A stretch of DNA of 48,211 nt, taken from contig CANKWX010000025.1 of the NCBI GenBank assembly GCA_947487165.1, positions 1 through 48,211 of the forward strand, written 5' to 3'. The notes beneath the pieces are model-generated. The model was given only the letters and a program-made list of their open reading frames with translations. It ran no database searches and was not told the DNA's origin. Positions 18,558 to 27,334 of this stretch are shown in pieces. The translations under genes were made by a program, and so were the position numbers. The stretch comes from Burkholderiales bacterium (GTDB taxonomy: Bacteria > Pseudomonadota > Gammaproteobacteria > Burkholderiales > Burkholderiaceae_E). Numbering within the stretch: the first letter of the stretch is position 1; the number at the start of each line of letters is the position of its first letter.

Positions 18558-19088
18558 TCAGGAAACCGACGTCCGGCGCGAGCCGTCGAAGTCGATCGGT
18601 TGCAAGGTGGAGGTCGGAAATTCAAGCGCTGCTCGATGCTCTCTGAGCACCGAGACCTGTCTCGGTGCCGACGGCGACTCGCGCAGCAACTGCTTGTCGA
18701 CGAGTTCGCGCAGGGAGACACCCTGCAGAAACTCGATCATTTTCTGGTTCAGGCTGGTCCAGAGTTCATGGGTCATGCACGGACCATCTTCGAAACAGTT
18801 TTCCTTGCCGCCGCAACTGGTGGCATCGAGCGGCTCATCGACAGCAAAGATGATCGCCGCGACCGATATCTCGGCCATCGGACGGCCCAGGGTGTAACCG
18901 CCACCCGGACCGCGCGTGCTTTCGACCAAGGTATGTCGGCGCAGTTTCCCGAACAACTGTTCAAGGTAGGAAAGTGAAATTCTCTGGCGTTGGCTGATGC
19001 TGGCAAGCGTCACCGGGCCACTTTGCTGGCGCATGGCCAAGTCAATCATGGCAGTCACAGCGAAACGGCCTTTCGTCGTCAATCGCAT
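18558..19088 (-). CDS. iscR: Rrf2-family Fe-S-responsive regulator IscR
   Basis: A 176-aa winged-helix repressor whose [2Fe-2S] form shuts down the isc operon when clusters are plentiful. The helix-turn-helix region ([24 protein letters not shown]) is followed by the recognition wing [13 protein letters not shown]. The cluster-binding cysteines are in [22 protein letters not shown] (three Cys spaced as in E. coli IscR at 92, 98 and 104). It is the first gene of the operon, with AGGAG 8 nt before the ATG. Two IscR-like sites lie in its own promoter, so negative autoregulation is expected. Confidence 0.96.
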   Translation of the reverse strand: MRLTTKGRFAVTAMIDLAMRQQSGPVTLASISQRQRISLSYLEQLFGKLRRHTLVESTRGPGGGYTLGRPMAEISVAAIIFAVDEPLDATSCGGKENCFEDGPCMTHELWTSLNQKMIEFLQGVSLRELVDKQLLRESPSAPRQVSVLREHRAALEFPTSTLQPIDFDGSRRTSVS

Positions 19089-19103
19089 GGAGTCGGCTCC
19101 TGT

Positions 19104-19128
19104 AAACCCGAGTAAGACAGTCGAGAAT
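19104..19128. promoter_or_regulatory. IscR type-1-like operator, promoter-proximal site
   Basis: Comparison by eye with the E. coli type-1 consensus (a 25-mer with ...GACT...AGTC... half-sites) gives 21 of 25 positions compatible. The right half, CAGTCGAGAAT, is nearly perfect. The site covers the predicted -10 element and transcription start, so the bound regulator would block RNA polymerase. Confidence 0.65.
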
Positions 19129-19153
19129 ACCTAAAGCCGACTCTTTTTGTCGA
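19124..19153 (-). promoter_or_regulatory. Predicted sigma-70 promoter of the isc operon
   Basis: On the minus strand a -35 hexamer TCGACA (19153-19148) and a -10 hexamer TATTCT (19129-19124) are separated by 18 bp, about 36 bp before the iscR ATG. Both hexamers are overlapped by IscR-like sites, which fits autorepression. Confidence 0.6.
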
Positions 19154-19157
19154 GTAT
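19133..19157. promoter_or_regulatory. IscR type-1-like operator, upstream site
   Basis: 22 of 25 positions fit the E. coli type-1 IscR consensus, including GCCGACT on one side and GTCGAGTAT on the other. The site spans the spacer and the -35 element of the predicted iscR promoter. Its centre is 29 bp from that of the second site, an arrangement like the paired sites upstream of E. coli iscR. Confidence 0.72.
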
Positions 19158-19219
19158 CCGCACAGCAAATGGGGCCATGCGGACCGATGCACCTCGAACG
19201 ACCTCAATCCATGCCGAAC

Positions 19220-19741
19220 TCAGGCAGCTGCCACCTGCGTGGCACGGCGACGCGCAACGTCGAGCAGACCAGCGCAAGCGTCTTCGATCAGATCGAGTGC
19301 CTGATCAAAACCCTGCTGAGCGCCGTAATAGGGGTCAGCAATCGTTGCCGACTCATGCTCGGTCGCAAAACGCATCAGCAACTGAATCTTGTGATGATCC
19401 TTCTTGGGGGCCATCTGCTGCAGCAGCCCAAGATTGTCCCAGTCCATGGCAAGAATCAGATCAAAGGCATCGAAGTCTTTCTCACTGACCCGGCGTGCGC
19501 GCATATCGGAGATATCAAAGCCACGCTTGGCAGCCGTCGTCTGAGCGCGGCGATCAGGCGCCTCTCCGACATGAAAAGCATGAGTGCCTGCCGAAGAGAC
19601 CTTGACGACGTCTTCGAGCCCGGCCTGACGAACCAGGTGCCTGAAGACACCCTCGGCCATCGCCGAGCGACAGATATTGCCCATGCACACGAACAGCACA
19701 CGGGTGTTCATTGCCATCGAAAGGGGTTCTCGCTTTGCCAT
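19220..19741 (-). CDS. Low-molecular-weight protein-tyrosine phosphatase
   Basis: A cytosolic phosphatase of up to 173 aa. The P-loop VLFVCMGNICRSAMAEGVF contains the CX5RS nucleophile motif close to the N terminus, and the general acid Asp is in IADPYYGAQQGFDQALDLIEDA. The length is normal. I use the ATG at 19741, preceded by GGAAGAAG; the ATGs at 19717 and 19711 would give the shorter N terminus more usual for the family. It lies 51 bp after uvrB and 131 bp before iscR on the same strand. Its physiological substrate cannot be told from sequence, and no exopolysaccharide gene is nearby. Confidence 0.93.
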   Translation of the reverse strand: MAKREPLSMAMNTRVLFVCMGNICRSAMAEGVFRHLVRQAGLEDVVKVSSAGTHAFHVGEAPDRRAQTTAAKRGFDISDMRARRVSEKDFDAFDLILAMDWDNLGLLQQMAPKKDHHKIQLLMRFATEHESATIADPYYGAQQGFDQALDLIEDACAGLLDVARRRATQVAAA

Positions 19742-19792
19742 ATCTTCTTCCGTGCTTGAATCAATAAAAAGTTGATGGTCGGTTGACCCGCT

Positions 19793-21901
19793 TCAGGCCG
19801 CCTTGCCGCCTTGAAAGGGAACCACGTTGTCACTGCCGCCCGAACCGAACACGCGCTCCTTGAGCCGTGTGAGCTGATCCCGGGCTTGTGCCGCCTTCTC
19901 GAATTCGAGATTGCGGGCATGTTCGAGCATGAGTTTTTCCAGACGCTTGAGCTCGCGCGCAGCGCCCTTCTCGCCAAGAGACTCGTACTGAGCACGATCC
20001 TCGGCGGCCTGCAATTCCTTCTTTTCGTGAGACGGGTCATAAACACCGTCGATCATTTCCCTGACCTGCTTGATCACGCCCTTGGGAACAATGCCGTGCT
20101 CGGTATTGAAACTGACCTGCCGCACTCGACGCCGATCGGTTTCATCGATGGCCTGTTTCATCGAATCAGTGACGCGATCGGCATAAAGGATCGCTGTGCC
20201 GTTGAGGTTGCGGGCCGCTCGACCGATGGTCTGAATCAGACTGCGTTGCGAGCGCAGGAAACCTTCCTTGTCGGCATCGAGAATTGCCACCAGCGAGACC
20301 TCGGGAATATCAAGACCTTCGCGCAGCAGGTTGATCCCGACAAGGACATCGAACACGCCGAGCCGAAGATCACGAATGATCTCGACCCGCTCGACGGTAT
20401 CGATGTCGGAGTGCAGATAACGAACCTTGACGCCGTGCTCGGACAAATAGTCGGTCAGGTCCTCGGCCATCCGCTTGGTGAGCGTGGTCACCAGAACGCG
20501 TTCGCGGCTCGCCACCCGAAGGTGGATCTCGGAAAGCACATCGTCGACTTGCGTTGTTGCCGGCCTGACCGTGACCGCAGGGTCGATCAGCCCGGTGGGA
20601 CGCACCAGCTGCTCGACCGTCTGCCCGCTGTGGTCGGCTTCATAGGCGGCAGGTGTCGCCGAGACAAAAATGCACTGGCGCAACTTGCGTTCGAACTCCT
20701 CAAACTTCAAAGGACGGTTGTCGAGGGCAGATGGCAGCCGAAACCCGAAGTCGACCAGGGTTTCCTTGCGCGCACGGTCGCCTCGATACATGCCGCCGAG
20801 TTGCCCGATGGTCACATGCGACTCGTCGAGGATGATCAGCGCGTCTGAGGGCAGATAGTCAACCAGCGTCGGCGGAGGCTCACCCGGGGCGGCCCCTGAC
20901 AGATGCCGCGTGTAGTTCTCGATGCCTTTGCAAAACCCCAGCTCGGAGAGCATTTCGAGGTCGAAGCGGGTGCGTTGCTCGAGTCGCTGGGCCTCGACCA
21001 GCTTGCCGCCGGAGCGCAACTCGTCGAGGCGGGCAGACAATTCGATCTTGATCGACTCGACCGCACGCAAGACGGTGGCCCGTGGCGTCACGTAGTGCGA
21101 TGAAGGATAGACAGTAAAGCGCGGAATTTTTTGGCGGACACGTCCGGTGAGCGGATCAAAGAGCTGGATCGACTCGACCTGATCATCGAAAAGCTCGATG
21201 CGCACAGCGAGCTCGGCGTGCTCGGCTGGAAAGACATCAATGGTGTCGCCCCGGACCCGGAAGGTGCCGCGTGCAAAATCGGTCTCGTTGCGCTTGTACT
21301 GCATCGTGACCAGGCGCTGGAGCACATCACGCTGCGACAGCTTGTCGTGCACACGCAAGGTCATGACCATGGCGTGATAGTCGGACGGGTTGCCGATGCC
21401 GTAGATGCAGGAAACGGTGCCGACGATTACGACATCGCGACGCTCCATCAGCGACTTGGTCGCTGACAGGCGCATCTGCTCGATGTGCTCATTCACCGAC
21501 GAGTCCTTCTCGATATAGAGGTCGCGGGAGGGCACGTAGGCTTCGGGTTGGTAGTAGTCGTAATAGGAGACGAAATACTCGACAGCATTGTTCGGAAAGA
21601 ACTCGCGCATCTCGGCGTAGAGTTGCGCGGCAAGTGTCTTGTTCGGGGCCAGCACCAGCGCAGGGCGCCCGGTTCTGGCGATGACATTGGCCATCGTGTA
21701 AGTCTTGCCCGACCCGGTCACGCCCAGGAGCGTCTGGAATGCCAGGCCGTCGTCAATACCTTCAACCAGGCTCGCGATTGCCTGCGGTTGATCACCGGCC
21801 GGCTCAAACGGCTGATGCAACTGGAAAAGACTGCCGGGATGGCAAAGGAGTTCGGGGGTCGCTTGCACGCTGCTCACTGGGGTCGGCGGAACTCGCCACA
21901 T
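19793..21901 (-). CDS. uvrB: Excinuclease ABC subunit B
   Basis: A 702-aa damage-verification helicase of nucleotide excision repair. It is loaded by UvrA, opens the DNA and recruits UvrC. Walker A is in [17 protein letters not shown], and the beta-hairpin that inserts between the strands is in the [19 protein letters not shown] region. Helicase motifs include [23 protein letters not shown] and [14 protein letters not shown]. The C-terminal UVR domain is in [28 protein letters not shown]. The length is normal with a ~15-aa N-terminal extension; a start further in is possible. I saw no convincing LexA box in the 157-bp gap before the divergent tyrB. Confidence 0.97.
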   Translation of the reverse strand: MWRVPPTPVSSVQATPELLCHPGSLFQLHQPFEPAGDQPQAIASLVEGIDDGLAFQTLLGVTGSGKTYTMANVIARTGRPALVLAPNKTLAAQLYAEMREFFPNNAVEYFVSYYDYYQPEAYVPSRDLYIEKDSSVNEHIEQMRLSATKSLMERRDVVIVGTVSCIYGIGNPSDYHAMVMTLRVHDKLSQRDVLQRLVTMQYKRNETDFARGTFRVRGDTIDVFPAEHAELAVRIELFDDQVESIQLFDPLTGRVRQKIPRFTVYPSSHYVTPRATVLRAVESIKIELSARLDELRSGGKLVEAQRLEQRTRFDLEMLSELGFCKGIENYTRHLSGAAPGEPPPTLVDYLPSDALIILDESHVTIGQLGGMYRGDRARKETLVDFGFRLPSALDNRPLKFEEFERKLRQCIFVSATPAAYEADHSGQTVEQLVRPTGLIDPAVTVRPATTQVDDVLSEIHLRVASRERVLVTTLTKRMAEDLTDYLSEHGVKVRYLHSDIDTVERVEIIRDLRLGVFDVLVGINLLREGLDIPEVSLVAILDADKEGFLRSQRSLIQTIGRAARNLNGTAILYADRVTDSMKQAIDETDRRRVRQVSFNTEHGIVPKGVIKQVREMIDGVYDPSHEKKELQAAEDRAQYESLGEKGAARELKRLEKLMLEHARNLEFEKAAQARDQLTRLKERVFGSGGSDNVVPFQGGKAA

Positions 21902-22058
21902 GCTAGACTTTGCGCTGCAACAAATCTGTCGTGTTCCATCTGAAGATTATCGCCTGAGCGCTCCGGAAAAGCCAGTATCCTGCCTGTTTTTTAGGCAATT
22001 AATTTTCCGTCAATGCTCAGCCTAATGAGCAAATAACTTTAAATTACATACTGTTACG

Positions 22059-23267
22059 ATGAGTTTCTCACCGTTTACTTCACTTCCCATGGCCGGCCGG
22101 GACCCAATCCTCGGGCTGAACGAGGCCTTCGCGGCAGACCCGCGTCCGAACAAGGTTAATCTGGGGATGGGTGTCTACAGCGACGACGCCGGAAAGATTC
22201 CCTTGCTTGCTGCCGTCAAGCAGGCAGAAGCCCAGCTTCACGCATCCAGCCTGGCACGCGGCTACCTCCCGATCGATGGCATCGCGAAGTACAACCTGGC
22301 GGTTCAGTCGCTGCTGTTCGGCAGCGATTCGCCGCTGATCAAAGACCAGCGGGTAGCCACTGTCCAGGCGCTTGGCGGGACGGGCGCGCTCAAGGTTGGT
22401 GCGGACCTGTTGCGCCGATTCGTCCCTGAAGCGCAGGTATGGATCAGCGATCCGAGCTGGGAAAACCACCGCGCCCTTTTCGAGAGCGCCGGCTTTACCG
22501 TCAACAACTATCCCTACTACGACGCCGATTCGCACGGTGTTCGCTTCGACGAGATGCTGGCGAGCTTGCGCAGCCTGCCGGCAGCGTCGGTCGTCGTGCT
22601 GCACGCCTGCTGCCACAACCCGACCGGCGTCGACCTGTCGGCCGACCGGTGGGAACAGGTCATCGAGGCCTGTGTGGCTGGCAAGCTGGTGCCCTTCCTC
22701 GATATCGCCTATCAGGGGTTTGGTGACGGCATTGAGGCTGACGCGGCAGTCGTTCGTCAGTTTGCAAAATCCGGAATCGATTTTCTCGTGTCGAGCTCAT
22801 TCTCGAAGTCTTTCTCGCTTTACGGCGAGCGCGTGGGCGCCCTGTCGGTCGTCGCCCAGGACAAGGACGAAGCCGCCCGAATCCTGAGCCAGCTCAAGCG
22901 AGTGGTTCGCACCAACTACTCGAATCCGCCAACGCATGGCGGCTCGGTGGTCGCGGCAATCCTGACGACCCCAGCGCTGCGGGACCAATGGGAAGCCGAA
23001 CTTGCGGTCATGCGCGACCGGATCCGTGCGATGCGCACCGGGCTGGTCGAACGCCTGGCCAAGCGCGGCGTCAAGCGTGACTTCAGCTTCGTGACCCGGC
23101 AGCGGGGAATGTTCTCTTACTCCGGCCTGACACCCCAGCAGGTCGATCGTCTGCGTGACGACTTCGGCATCTATGCGATCTCGACCGGCCGGATCTGTCT
23201 GGCCTCGGTCAACAGCCGCAACATCGATGCGATCGCGGATGCGATCGCTGCGGTCATCGCCGACTGA
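22059..23267 (+). CDS. tyrB: Aromatic amino acid/aspartate aminotransferase (class I, TyrB-like)
   Basis: A 402-aa PLP-dependent transaminase of the Ia subgroup (AspC/TyrB), transferring amino groups between aspartate or aromatic amino acids and 2-oxoglutarate. Visible hallmarks are VNLGMGVYSDDAGKIPLL, HACCHNPTGVDLSADRW, SSSFSKSFSLYGERVGAL with the Schiff-base lysine, and SNPPTHGG. The length fits the subgroup. It is divergent from uvrB. No strong ribosome binding site precedes the ATG. AspC and TyrB cannot be separated reliably by eye; the position next to uvrB is as for tyrB in related betaproteobacteria. Confidence 0.9.
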   Translation: MSFSPFTSLPMAGRDPILGLNEAFAADPRPNKVNLGMGVYSDDAGKIPLLAAVKQAEAQLHASSLARGYLPIDGIAKYNLAVQSLLFGSDSPLIKDQRVATVQALGGTGALKVGADLLRRFVPEAQVWISDPSWENHRALFESAGFTVNNYPYYDADSHGVRFDEMLASLRSLPAASVVVLHACCHNPTGVDLSADRWEQVIEACVAGKLVPFLDIAYQGFGDGIEADAAVVRQFAKSGIDFLVSSSFSKSFSLYGERVGALSVVAQDKDEAARILSQLKRVVRTNYSNPPTHGGSVVAAILTTPALRDQWEAELAVMRDRIRAMRTGLVERLAKRGVKRDFSFVTRQRGMFSYSGLTPQQVDRLRDDFGIYAISTGRICLASVNSRNIDAIADAIAAVIAD

Positions 23268-23308
23268 CGGTTCAATCTGGCCTGTCGGCGCGACCCGGCG
23301 GGGGCTAC

Positions 23309-24067
23309 TCAGCCTCTGCCGATGAAGGGCATCTTGGTCGCCATGATCGTGATGAACTGGACATTGGCATCCAGCGGCAATCCGGCCATGTATCGAATCG
23401 TCTCGCCGACATGGGCGACGTCCATCGTGGCTTCGGCCCGAACCGAGCCGTCGGGCTGCGGCACGCCGGTCGCCATGCGCGCCGTCATCGGGGTGGCGGC
23501 ATTGCCGATATCGATCTGGCCGCAGGCGATGTCGTACTTGCGGCCATCGAGCGAGGTCGATCGGGTCAGGCCGGTAATTGCATGCTTGGTCGAGGTGTAA
23601 GGGGCTGAATTTGGGCGCGGCACATGCGCCGAGATCGACCCGTTGTTGATGATTCTCCCGCCCCGCGGCGTCTGATCCTTCATGATCCGGAAGGCATGCT
23701 GAGTGCAAAGGAAGGCACCCGTCAGATTGGTGTCGACGGCAGCCTTCCATTGAGCCAGCGTCAGATCTTCGAGGTTGATCGGCGGAGCACCAACGCCTGC
23801 GTTGTTGAAGAGCACGTCCAGCCGGCCAAAGGTCGCAGCGGTGCGCTCGAAAAGTGCAGCAACCGAATCGGGGTTGGCGACGTCGGTCGCCACGGCAAGT
23901 GCCTGCCCCGCGGCGACACCCGACTCGGCGATGACCTGCTCAAGCGCATCGATGCGCCGACCCGCCAGGACCACCCGATAGCCGTCTCCCAGCAGCGCCA
24001 GCACCGCTGCGCGCCCGATCCCTGTACCAGCCCCGGTAATCAGGGCCACTTTGTTGTGCGATGCCAT
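23309..24067 (-). CDS. Short-chain dehydrogenase/reductase
   Basis: A classical NAD(P)-dependent SDR of 252 aa. The cofactor motif [10 protein letters not shown] (about 12-21), the NNAG stretch in [12 protein letters not shown], the catalytic Ser in [11 protein letters not shown] and the YTSTK catalytic pair are all present. The C terminus ([21 protein letters not shown]) is typical of a widespread group of uncharacterised SDRs. I start at the ATG at 24067, which has GGGAG upstream, rather than the ATG at 24094. It is convergent with tyrB. Substrate unknown. Confidence 0.9.
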   Translation of the reverse strand: MASHNKVALITGAGTGIGRAAVLALLGDGYRVVLAGRRIDALEQVIAESGVAAGQALAVATDVANPDSVAALFERTAATFGRLDVLFNNAGVGAPPINLEDLTLAQWKAAVDTNLTGAFLCTQHAFRIMKDQTPRGGRIINNGSISAHVPRPNSAPYTSTKHAITGLTRSTSLDGRKYDIACGQIDIGNAATPMTARMATGVPQPDGSVRAEATMDVAHVGETIRYMAGLPLDANVQFITIMATKMPFIGRG

Positions 24068-24169
24068 TGCGTCTCCCGCATGTTGTGTCTGCAACCGCGG
24101 ATCCTACCGTGCCCACCGCCAGTCCGCCGGGACGGACTGCGGCTGACTGGCATCGAATAACAGTTGCGA

Positions 24170-24175
24170 TATACT
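24170..24175 (+). promoter_or_regulatory. Probable -10 element of the tRNA-Asn gene
   Basis: TATACT lies 10 bp before the first base of the tRNA. It is a strong -10 in an otherwise GC-rich context. A matching -35 is not clear. Confidence 0.5.
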
Positions 24176-24185
24176 CGCAGGCTGT

Positions 24186-24261
24186 TCCCTGATAGCTCAG
24201 TCGGTAGAGCGACGGACTGTTAATCCGCAGGTCCCTGGTTCGAGTCCAGGTCGGGGAGCCA
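24186..24261 (+). tRNA. tRNA-Asn (anticodon GTT)
   Basis: A complete 76-nt tRNA with encoded CCA. The acceptor strand TCCCTGA (24186-24192) pairs with TCGGGGA (24251-24257) with one G-U pair. The D arm (GCTCAGTCGGTAGAGC), the anticodon loop CTGTTAA with GTT, and the T arm GGTTCGAGTCC all fold normally. The discriminator is G. The sequence closely resembles E. coli tRNA-Asn. Confidence 0.97.
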
Positions 24262-24284
24262 GTCAATTCAAGGCCCTGCGCGCG

Positions 24285-24310
24285 AAAGCCCGTGGGGCTT
24301 TTCCTTTTTT
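24285..24310 (+). terminator. Rho-independent terminator after tRNA-Asn
   Basis: AAAGCCC (24285-24291), a GTG loop and GGGCTTT (24295-24301) form a tight hairpin followed by a T-rich run ending in TTTTTT. It lies 24 bp after the tRNA. Confidence 0.85.
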
Positions 24311-24434
24311 TGGCGATCGGTTCAATCGTGGCGGCTGAGCGAGCAAGGCGGCTGAGCGTACTCAATGAGGCCAGGCGAGCAGCTTTTATGCTGATGAAAC
24401 CCCGGAAACCCTCAATCGATCGGAGAACAGCACT

Positions 24435-24749
24435 ATGAATACCGCCTTCAGACCCGGCAGATTTCGTACCCTCCTCGCCGTCGGCGCCCTGCTCGCAGCC
24501 GCTGCCGCGCAAGCGGCCAGTGGTTATGTCGTCACGCCTGCGCAGGAAAAAAGCATCCGCGTCGGCATGACCCGCGATGAAGTTCGTGCCGCCCTCGGAC
24601 GCCCGGCTCACAACCTGAAATACCGAACTGAGCCGGGTCGCACATGGACCTATGGCGTGGTGGGCAGTGACACCAAAGTCTTCGAGGTCGACTTCAATGC
24701 CGACGGCAAAGTCAACTCGACTCATGTTGTCGAGGCGCCGGTCAACTGA
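24435..24749 (+). CDS. Small exported SmpA/BamE-fold protein
   Basis: A 104-aa secreted protein. A Sec signal peptide (FRTLLAVGALLAAAAAQA, cleavage near residue 28) is followed by ~75 residues resembling the SmpA/OmlA (BamE) fold: IRVGMTRDEVRAALGRP, then a Trp/Tyr strand (GRTWTYGVVG) and VFEVDFNADGKVNSTHVV. It has no lipobox cysteine, so unlike BamE it should be a soluble periplasmic protein. GGAG stands 10 nt before the ATG. The DmdB-like gene is 368 bp downstream; in that gap (24750-25117) I see no gene, RNA or clear terminator. Function unknown. Confidence 0.75.
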   Translation: MNTAFRPGRFRTLLAVGALLAAAAAQAASGYVVTPAQEKSIRVGMTRDEVRAALGRPAHNLKYRTEPGRTWTYGVVGSDTKVFEVDFNADGKVNSTHVVEAPVN

Positions 24750-25117
24750 TTGCCTGCACCGCCCGGCGCCAGCCTGGTGGGCGAGCTTTTGATCGCACCG
24801 CCGGCGGCGTCGGGCGACCTGATTGGCGCTCTCTGAGTTGAGCCGTTCAGGCGCGCTGCTTTTTACATTCTCTGGTTTCCCGCCGCTGTGAACTGACCCC
24901 GGCGATCGGCAGGCTCCGATGCCGAGTCCTGCTCGGCTGGTCCGAAGCCCCTGTCAGCGTGAATCGCCCGGTCTACTGCGCTGCGAAATGCTGCGCTACC
25001 GATGACGGGCGGAAGCCTGACTCTCAAGACGACATCACGCAGATCCATAGCGACTGTTGATAGGATGCGTCACCGCCGCGCGTGCGGCCACCACCCAACC
25101 CCTAGGAAACACGCAAC

Positions 25118-26752
25118 ATGCTTCAACCAGGCCTGATGATGGATATGCCGCTGCTGCTTTCCGGCATCATCGAACACGCGGCAGCACAATACGGCGACGC
25201 CGAGATCGTTTCGCGTGAGACCCACGGCCCGCTCTTTCGCTACACGACCCGTGAATGCGCGCTACGCGCAAAAAAGCTCGCGAATGCGCTGACTGGCCTG
25301 GGTCTCAAACCCGGCAGTGCGCTTGCCTCGATCGCCTGGAACAACCATCGCCACCTTGAGGCCTATTACGCGGTATCGGGCAGCGGCATGGTGATGCACA
25401 CCTGCAATCCGCGCCTGCACCCGCAGCAGCTCATCTACATCATCAACCACGCCGAAGACGAAGCAGTCATCTTCGACGCAAGCTTTGCGCCGATCATCAA
25501 GGGCATTGCCTCGCACTGCCCCAAAGTACGCCACTGGGTGTGCCTGGCCGATGCGGCCAATACTCCCGCCATCGAGGGCGTCGCGAAGGTCCTCAACTAC
25601 GAGGACCTGATCGCACCCGCTAGCGATGTTTTCGACTGGCCGAGTTTTGATGAGCGCACCGCTGCAGCGCTGTGCTACACCTCCGGCACCACCGGCAACC
25701 CCAAGGGCGCGCTCTATTCGCACAGGGCCATCGTCCTCAATGCAATCACCATCTGTATCCCGGGCGCACTTGGCCTGTCTCCGCAAGAGGCCATCCTGCC
25801 GGTCGTGCCAATGTTTCATATCAATGCCTGGTGCCTGCCTTATGCCACGCTGATTGCCGGCGCCAAACTGGTGTTGCCCGGCCCCAAGCTCGATGGCCCG
25901 TCGCTTTACGAGCTGATGGAAGCCGAAAAGGTGACCGTCAGCGCCGGCGTGCCCACCATCTGGCAGGGCTTGATCGCCCACCTCGACCAGCACGGCCTGA
26001 AATTTTCGACGATGCGGCGCACCGCCACCGGTGGCTCAGCCATGCCGCTTGCCCTGATCGCGAAATTCAACGATCAATACGACGTCGACGTTCGCCATGG
26101 CTGGGGAATGACCGAGACCACGGCCGTTGCCACGATGGGCGTGATTACTGCGCAGCAGCAGGCCGAGTGGACGCCCGAGCAGCGTCACGCGCTCATTGCC
26201 AAACAGGGAAAAAGCGTCTTTGGCATCGAGATCAAGGTGGTGGACGACAGCGGCGCCACCCTGCCACGCGACGGCACCTCGCAGGGCGAACTGATGGTGC
26301 GCGGGCAGTGGATTCTCGAGCGCTATTTCAAGGGCGACACATCGCCGCTGGTCGATGGCTGGTTTCCCACCGGCGACATCGCGGTGATTGCACCTGATGG
26401 GGTGATGCAAATTCGCGACCGCACGAAGGACGTGATCAAGACCGGTGGCGAGTGGATCAGCTCGATTGACCTGGAAAACGCGGCAGTGGGCCACCCCGGC
26501 GTGCAGATGGCAGCAGTAATCGGTGTCAAGCACCCCAAGTGGGATGAGCGCCCGCTGCTGTTTATCGTCAGAAAGCCCGGACAGGAGGTGAGCAAGGACG
26601 AGATCCTCAGCTTCCTCGCCGAACGGGTCGCAAAGTGGTGGGTACCCGATGACGTCGTCTTTCTTGATGCGCTGCCTGTTGGCGGTACCGGCAAGGTGCA
26701 GAAAGCGGATCTGCGCAAGCAATATGGCGGCGTATTCGCCTCACCCGACTAA
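25118..26752 (+). CDS. Fatty-acyl-CoA/3-(methylthio)propionyl-CoA synthetase-like AMP-forming ligase
   Basis: A 544-aa acyl-adenylate-forming enzyme that activates a carboxylic acid to its CoA thioester. The P-loop motif YTSGTTGNPKGALYSHRA (about 186-203), the HGWGMTETTAV motif, WFPTGDIAVIAPDGVMQIRDRTKDVIKTGGEWIS and the C-terminal catalytic lysine in GGTGKVQKADLR are intact. The N terminus (MLQPGLMMDMPLLLSGIIEHAA) and WNNHRHLEAYYAVSGSGMVMHTCNPRL resemble the group that includes DmdB and medium/long-chain fatty acid ligases. AGGA precedes the ATG. The NTF2-like gene follows after 63 bp. The true substrate is unknown. Confidence 0.9.
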   Translation: MLQPGLMMDMPLLLSGIIEHAAAQYGDAEIVSRETHGPLFRYTTRECALRAKKLANALTGLGLKPGSALASIAWNNHRHLEAYYAVSGSGMVMHTCNPRLHPQQLIYIINHAEDEAVIFDASFAPIIKGIASHCPKVRHWVCLADAANTPAIEGVAKVLNYEDLIAPASDVFDWPSFDERTAAALCYTSGTTGNPKGALYSHRAIVLNAITICIPGALGLSPQEAILPVVPMFHINAWCLPYATLIAGAKLVLPGPKLDGPSLYELMEAEKVTVSAGVPTIWQGLIAHLDQHGLKFSTMRRTATGGSAMPLALIAKFNDQYDVDVRHGWGMTETTAVATMGVITAQQQAEWTPEQRHALIAKQGKSVFGIEIKVVDDSGATLPRDGTSQGELMVRGQWILERYFKGDTSPLVDGWFPTGDIAVIAPDGVMQIRDRTKDVIKTGGEWISSIDLENAAVGHPGVQMAAVIGVKHPKWDERPLLFIVRKPGQEVSKDEILSFLAERVAKWWVPDDVVFLDALPVGGTGKVQKADLRKQYGGVFASPD

Positions 26753-26815
26753 GCACCATACGCAACTAAGCAACACGCCCAACCAAGCAATCCATCCAAC
26801 TGACGAAACCAAACC

Positions 26816-27334
26816 ATGACCATGACAATGACAAGCACCCCCGAGCAGATGGACGCGCTGTTTGGCCAGCATATGGACGCCGAGTTGTCGAGTGATCTCG
26901 ACAAGACGATGGCCACGATGTCGGCCAACCCGCATATCCTCAACGGCCCTTCCCTGCGCGGTGGTGAAGGTCAGGAAGCCGTGCGGCAGTTTTATGCCAC
27001 TGACCTCATCGGCCAGTTCTTCCCGCCGGATGTGACATTCAAGTCCATCTCCCGCACGCATGGCGAAAACCGACTGGTTGACGAGTTGGTCATTTCGTTC
27101 ACCCACACCCAGAAGATGACTCACATCCTGCCGGGCGTTGCACCGACCGGAAAGCCGGTGTCGGTGATCTTCGTGGTCATCGTCGGATTTGAAGAAGACA
27201 AGGTCGCTTATGAACACATTTACTGGGATCAGGCTTCGATCCTCAAGCAGATCGGTCTGATCGATGGCAGCGGATTACCGATCTCGGGCGCTGAGTCGGC
27301 GCAGCAACTGCTGAAGTTCACGAAGCTCGGCTGA
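26816..27334 (+). CDS. NTF2/SnoaL-like protein
   Basis: A 172-aa protein with the alpha+beta-barrel NTF2-like pattern: a helical N terminus, VRQFYATDLIGQFFPPDVTFKS, RLVDELVISFTHTQKMTHILPG, then VSVIFVVIVGFEEDKVAYEHIYWDQASILKQIGLI. These proteins are cyclases, isomerases or binding proteins, often in catabolic clusters; no specific activity can be named. Three in-frame ATGs (MTMTMT) make the exact start uncertain. The preceding 60 bp are C/A-rich with no Shine-Dalgarno. The stop codon TGA (27332-27334) is the first triplet of the 219-bp direct repeat, so the natural 3' end may have been replaced at the repeat junction. Confidence 0.8.
   Translation: MTMTMTSTPEQMDALFGQHMDAELSSDLDKTMATMSANPHILNGPSLRGGEGQEAVRQFYATDLIGQFFPPDVTFKSISRTHGENRLVDELVISFTHTQKMTHILPGVAPTGKPVSVIFVVIVGFEEDKVAYEHIYWDQASILKQIGLIDGSGLPISGAESAQQLLKFTKLG

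Noticed and set aside
21902-22058. Possible LexA box between uvrB and tyrB
   Set aside because: CTGT words occur (for example near 21926 and 21986) but none has the matching ACAG at the right spacing.
24186-24261. tRNA-Asn as an integration site of a mobile element
   Set aside because: No integrase and no repeated tRNA 3' end was found downstream; a normal terminator follows.
24863-25048. 61-aa minus-strand open frame in the 368-bp gap before the acyl-CoA ligase gene
   Set aside because: No ribosome binding site, no recognisable family, and a short length expected by chance at this G+C.
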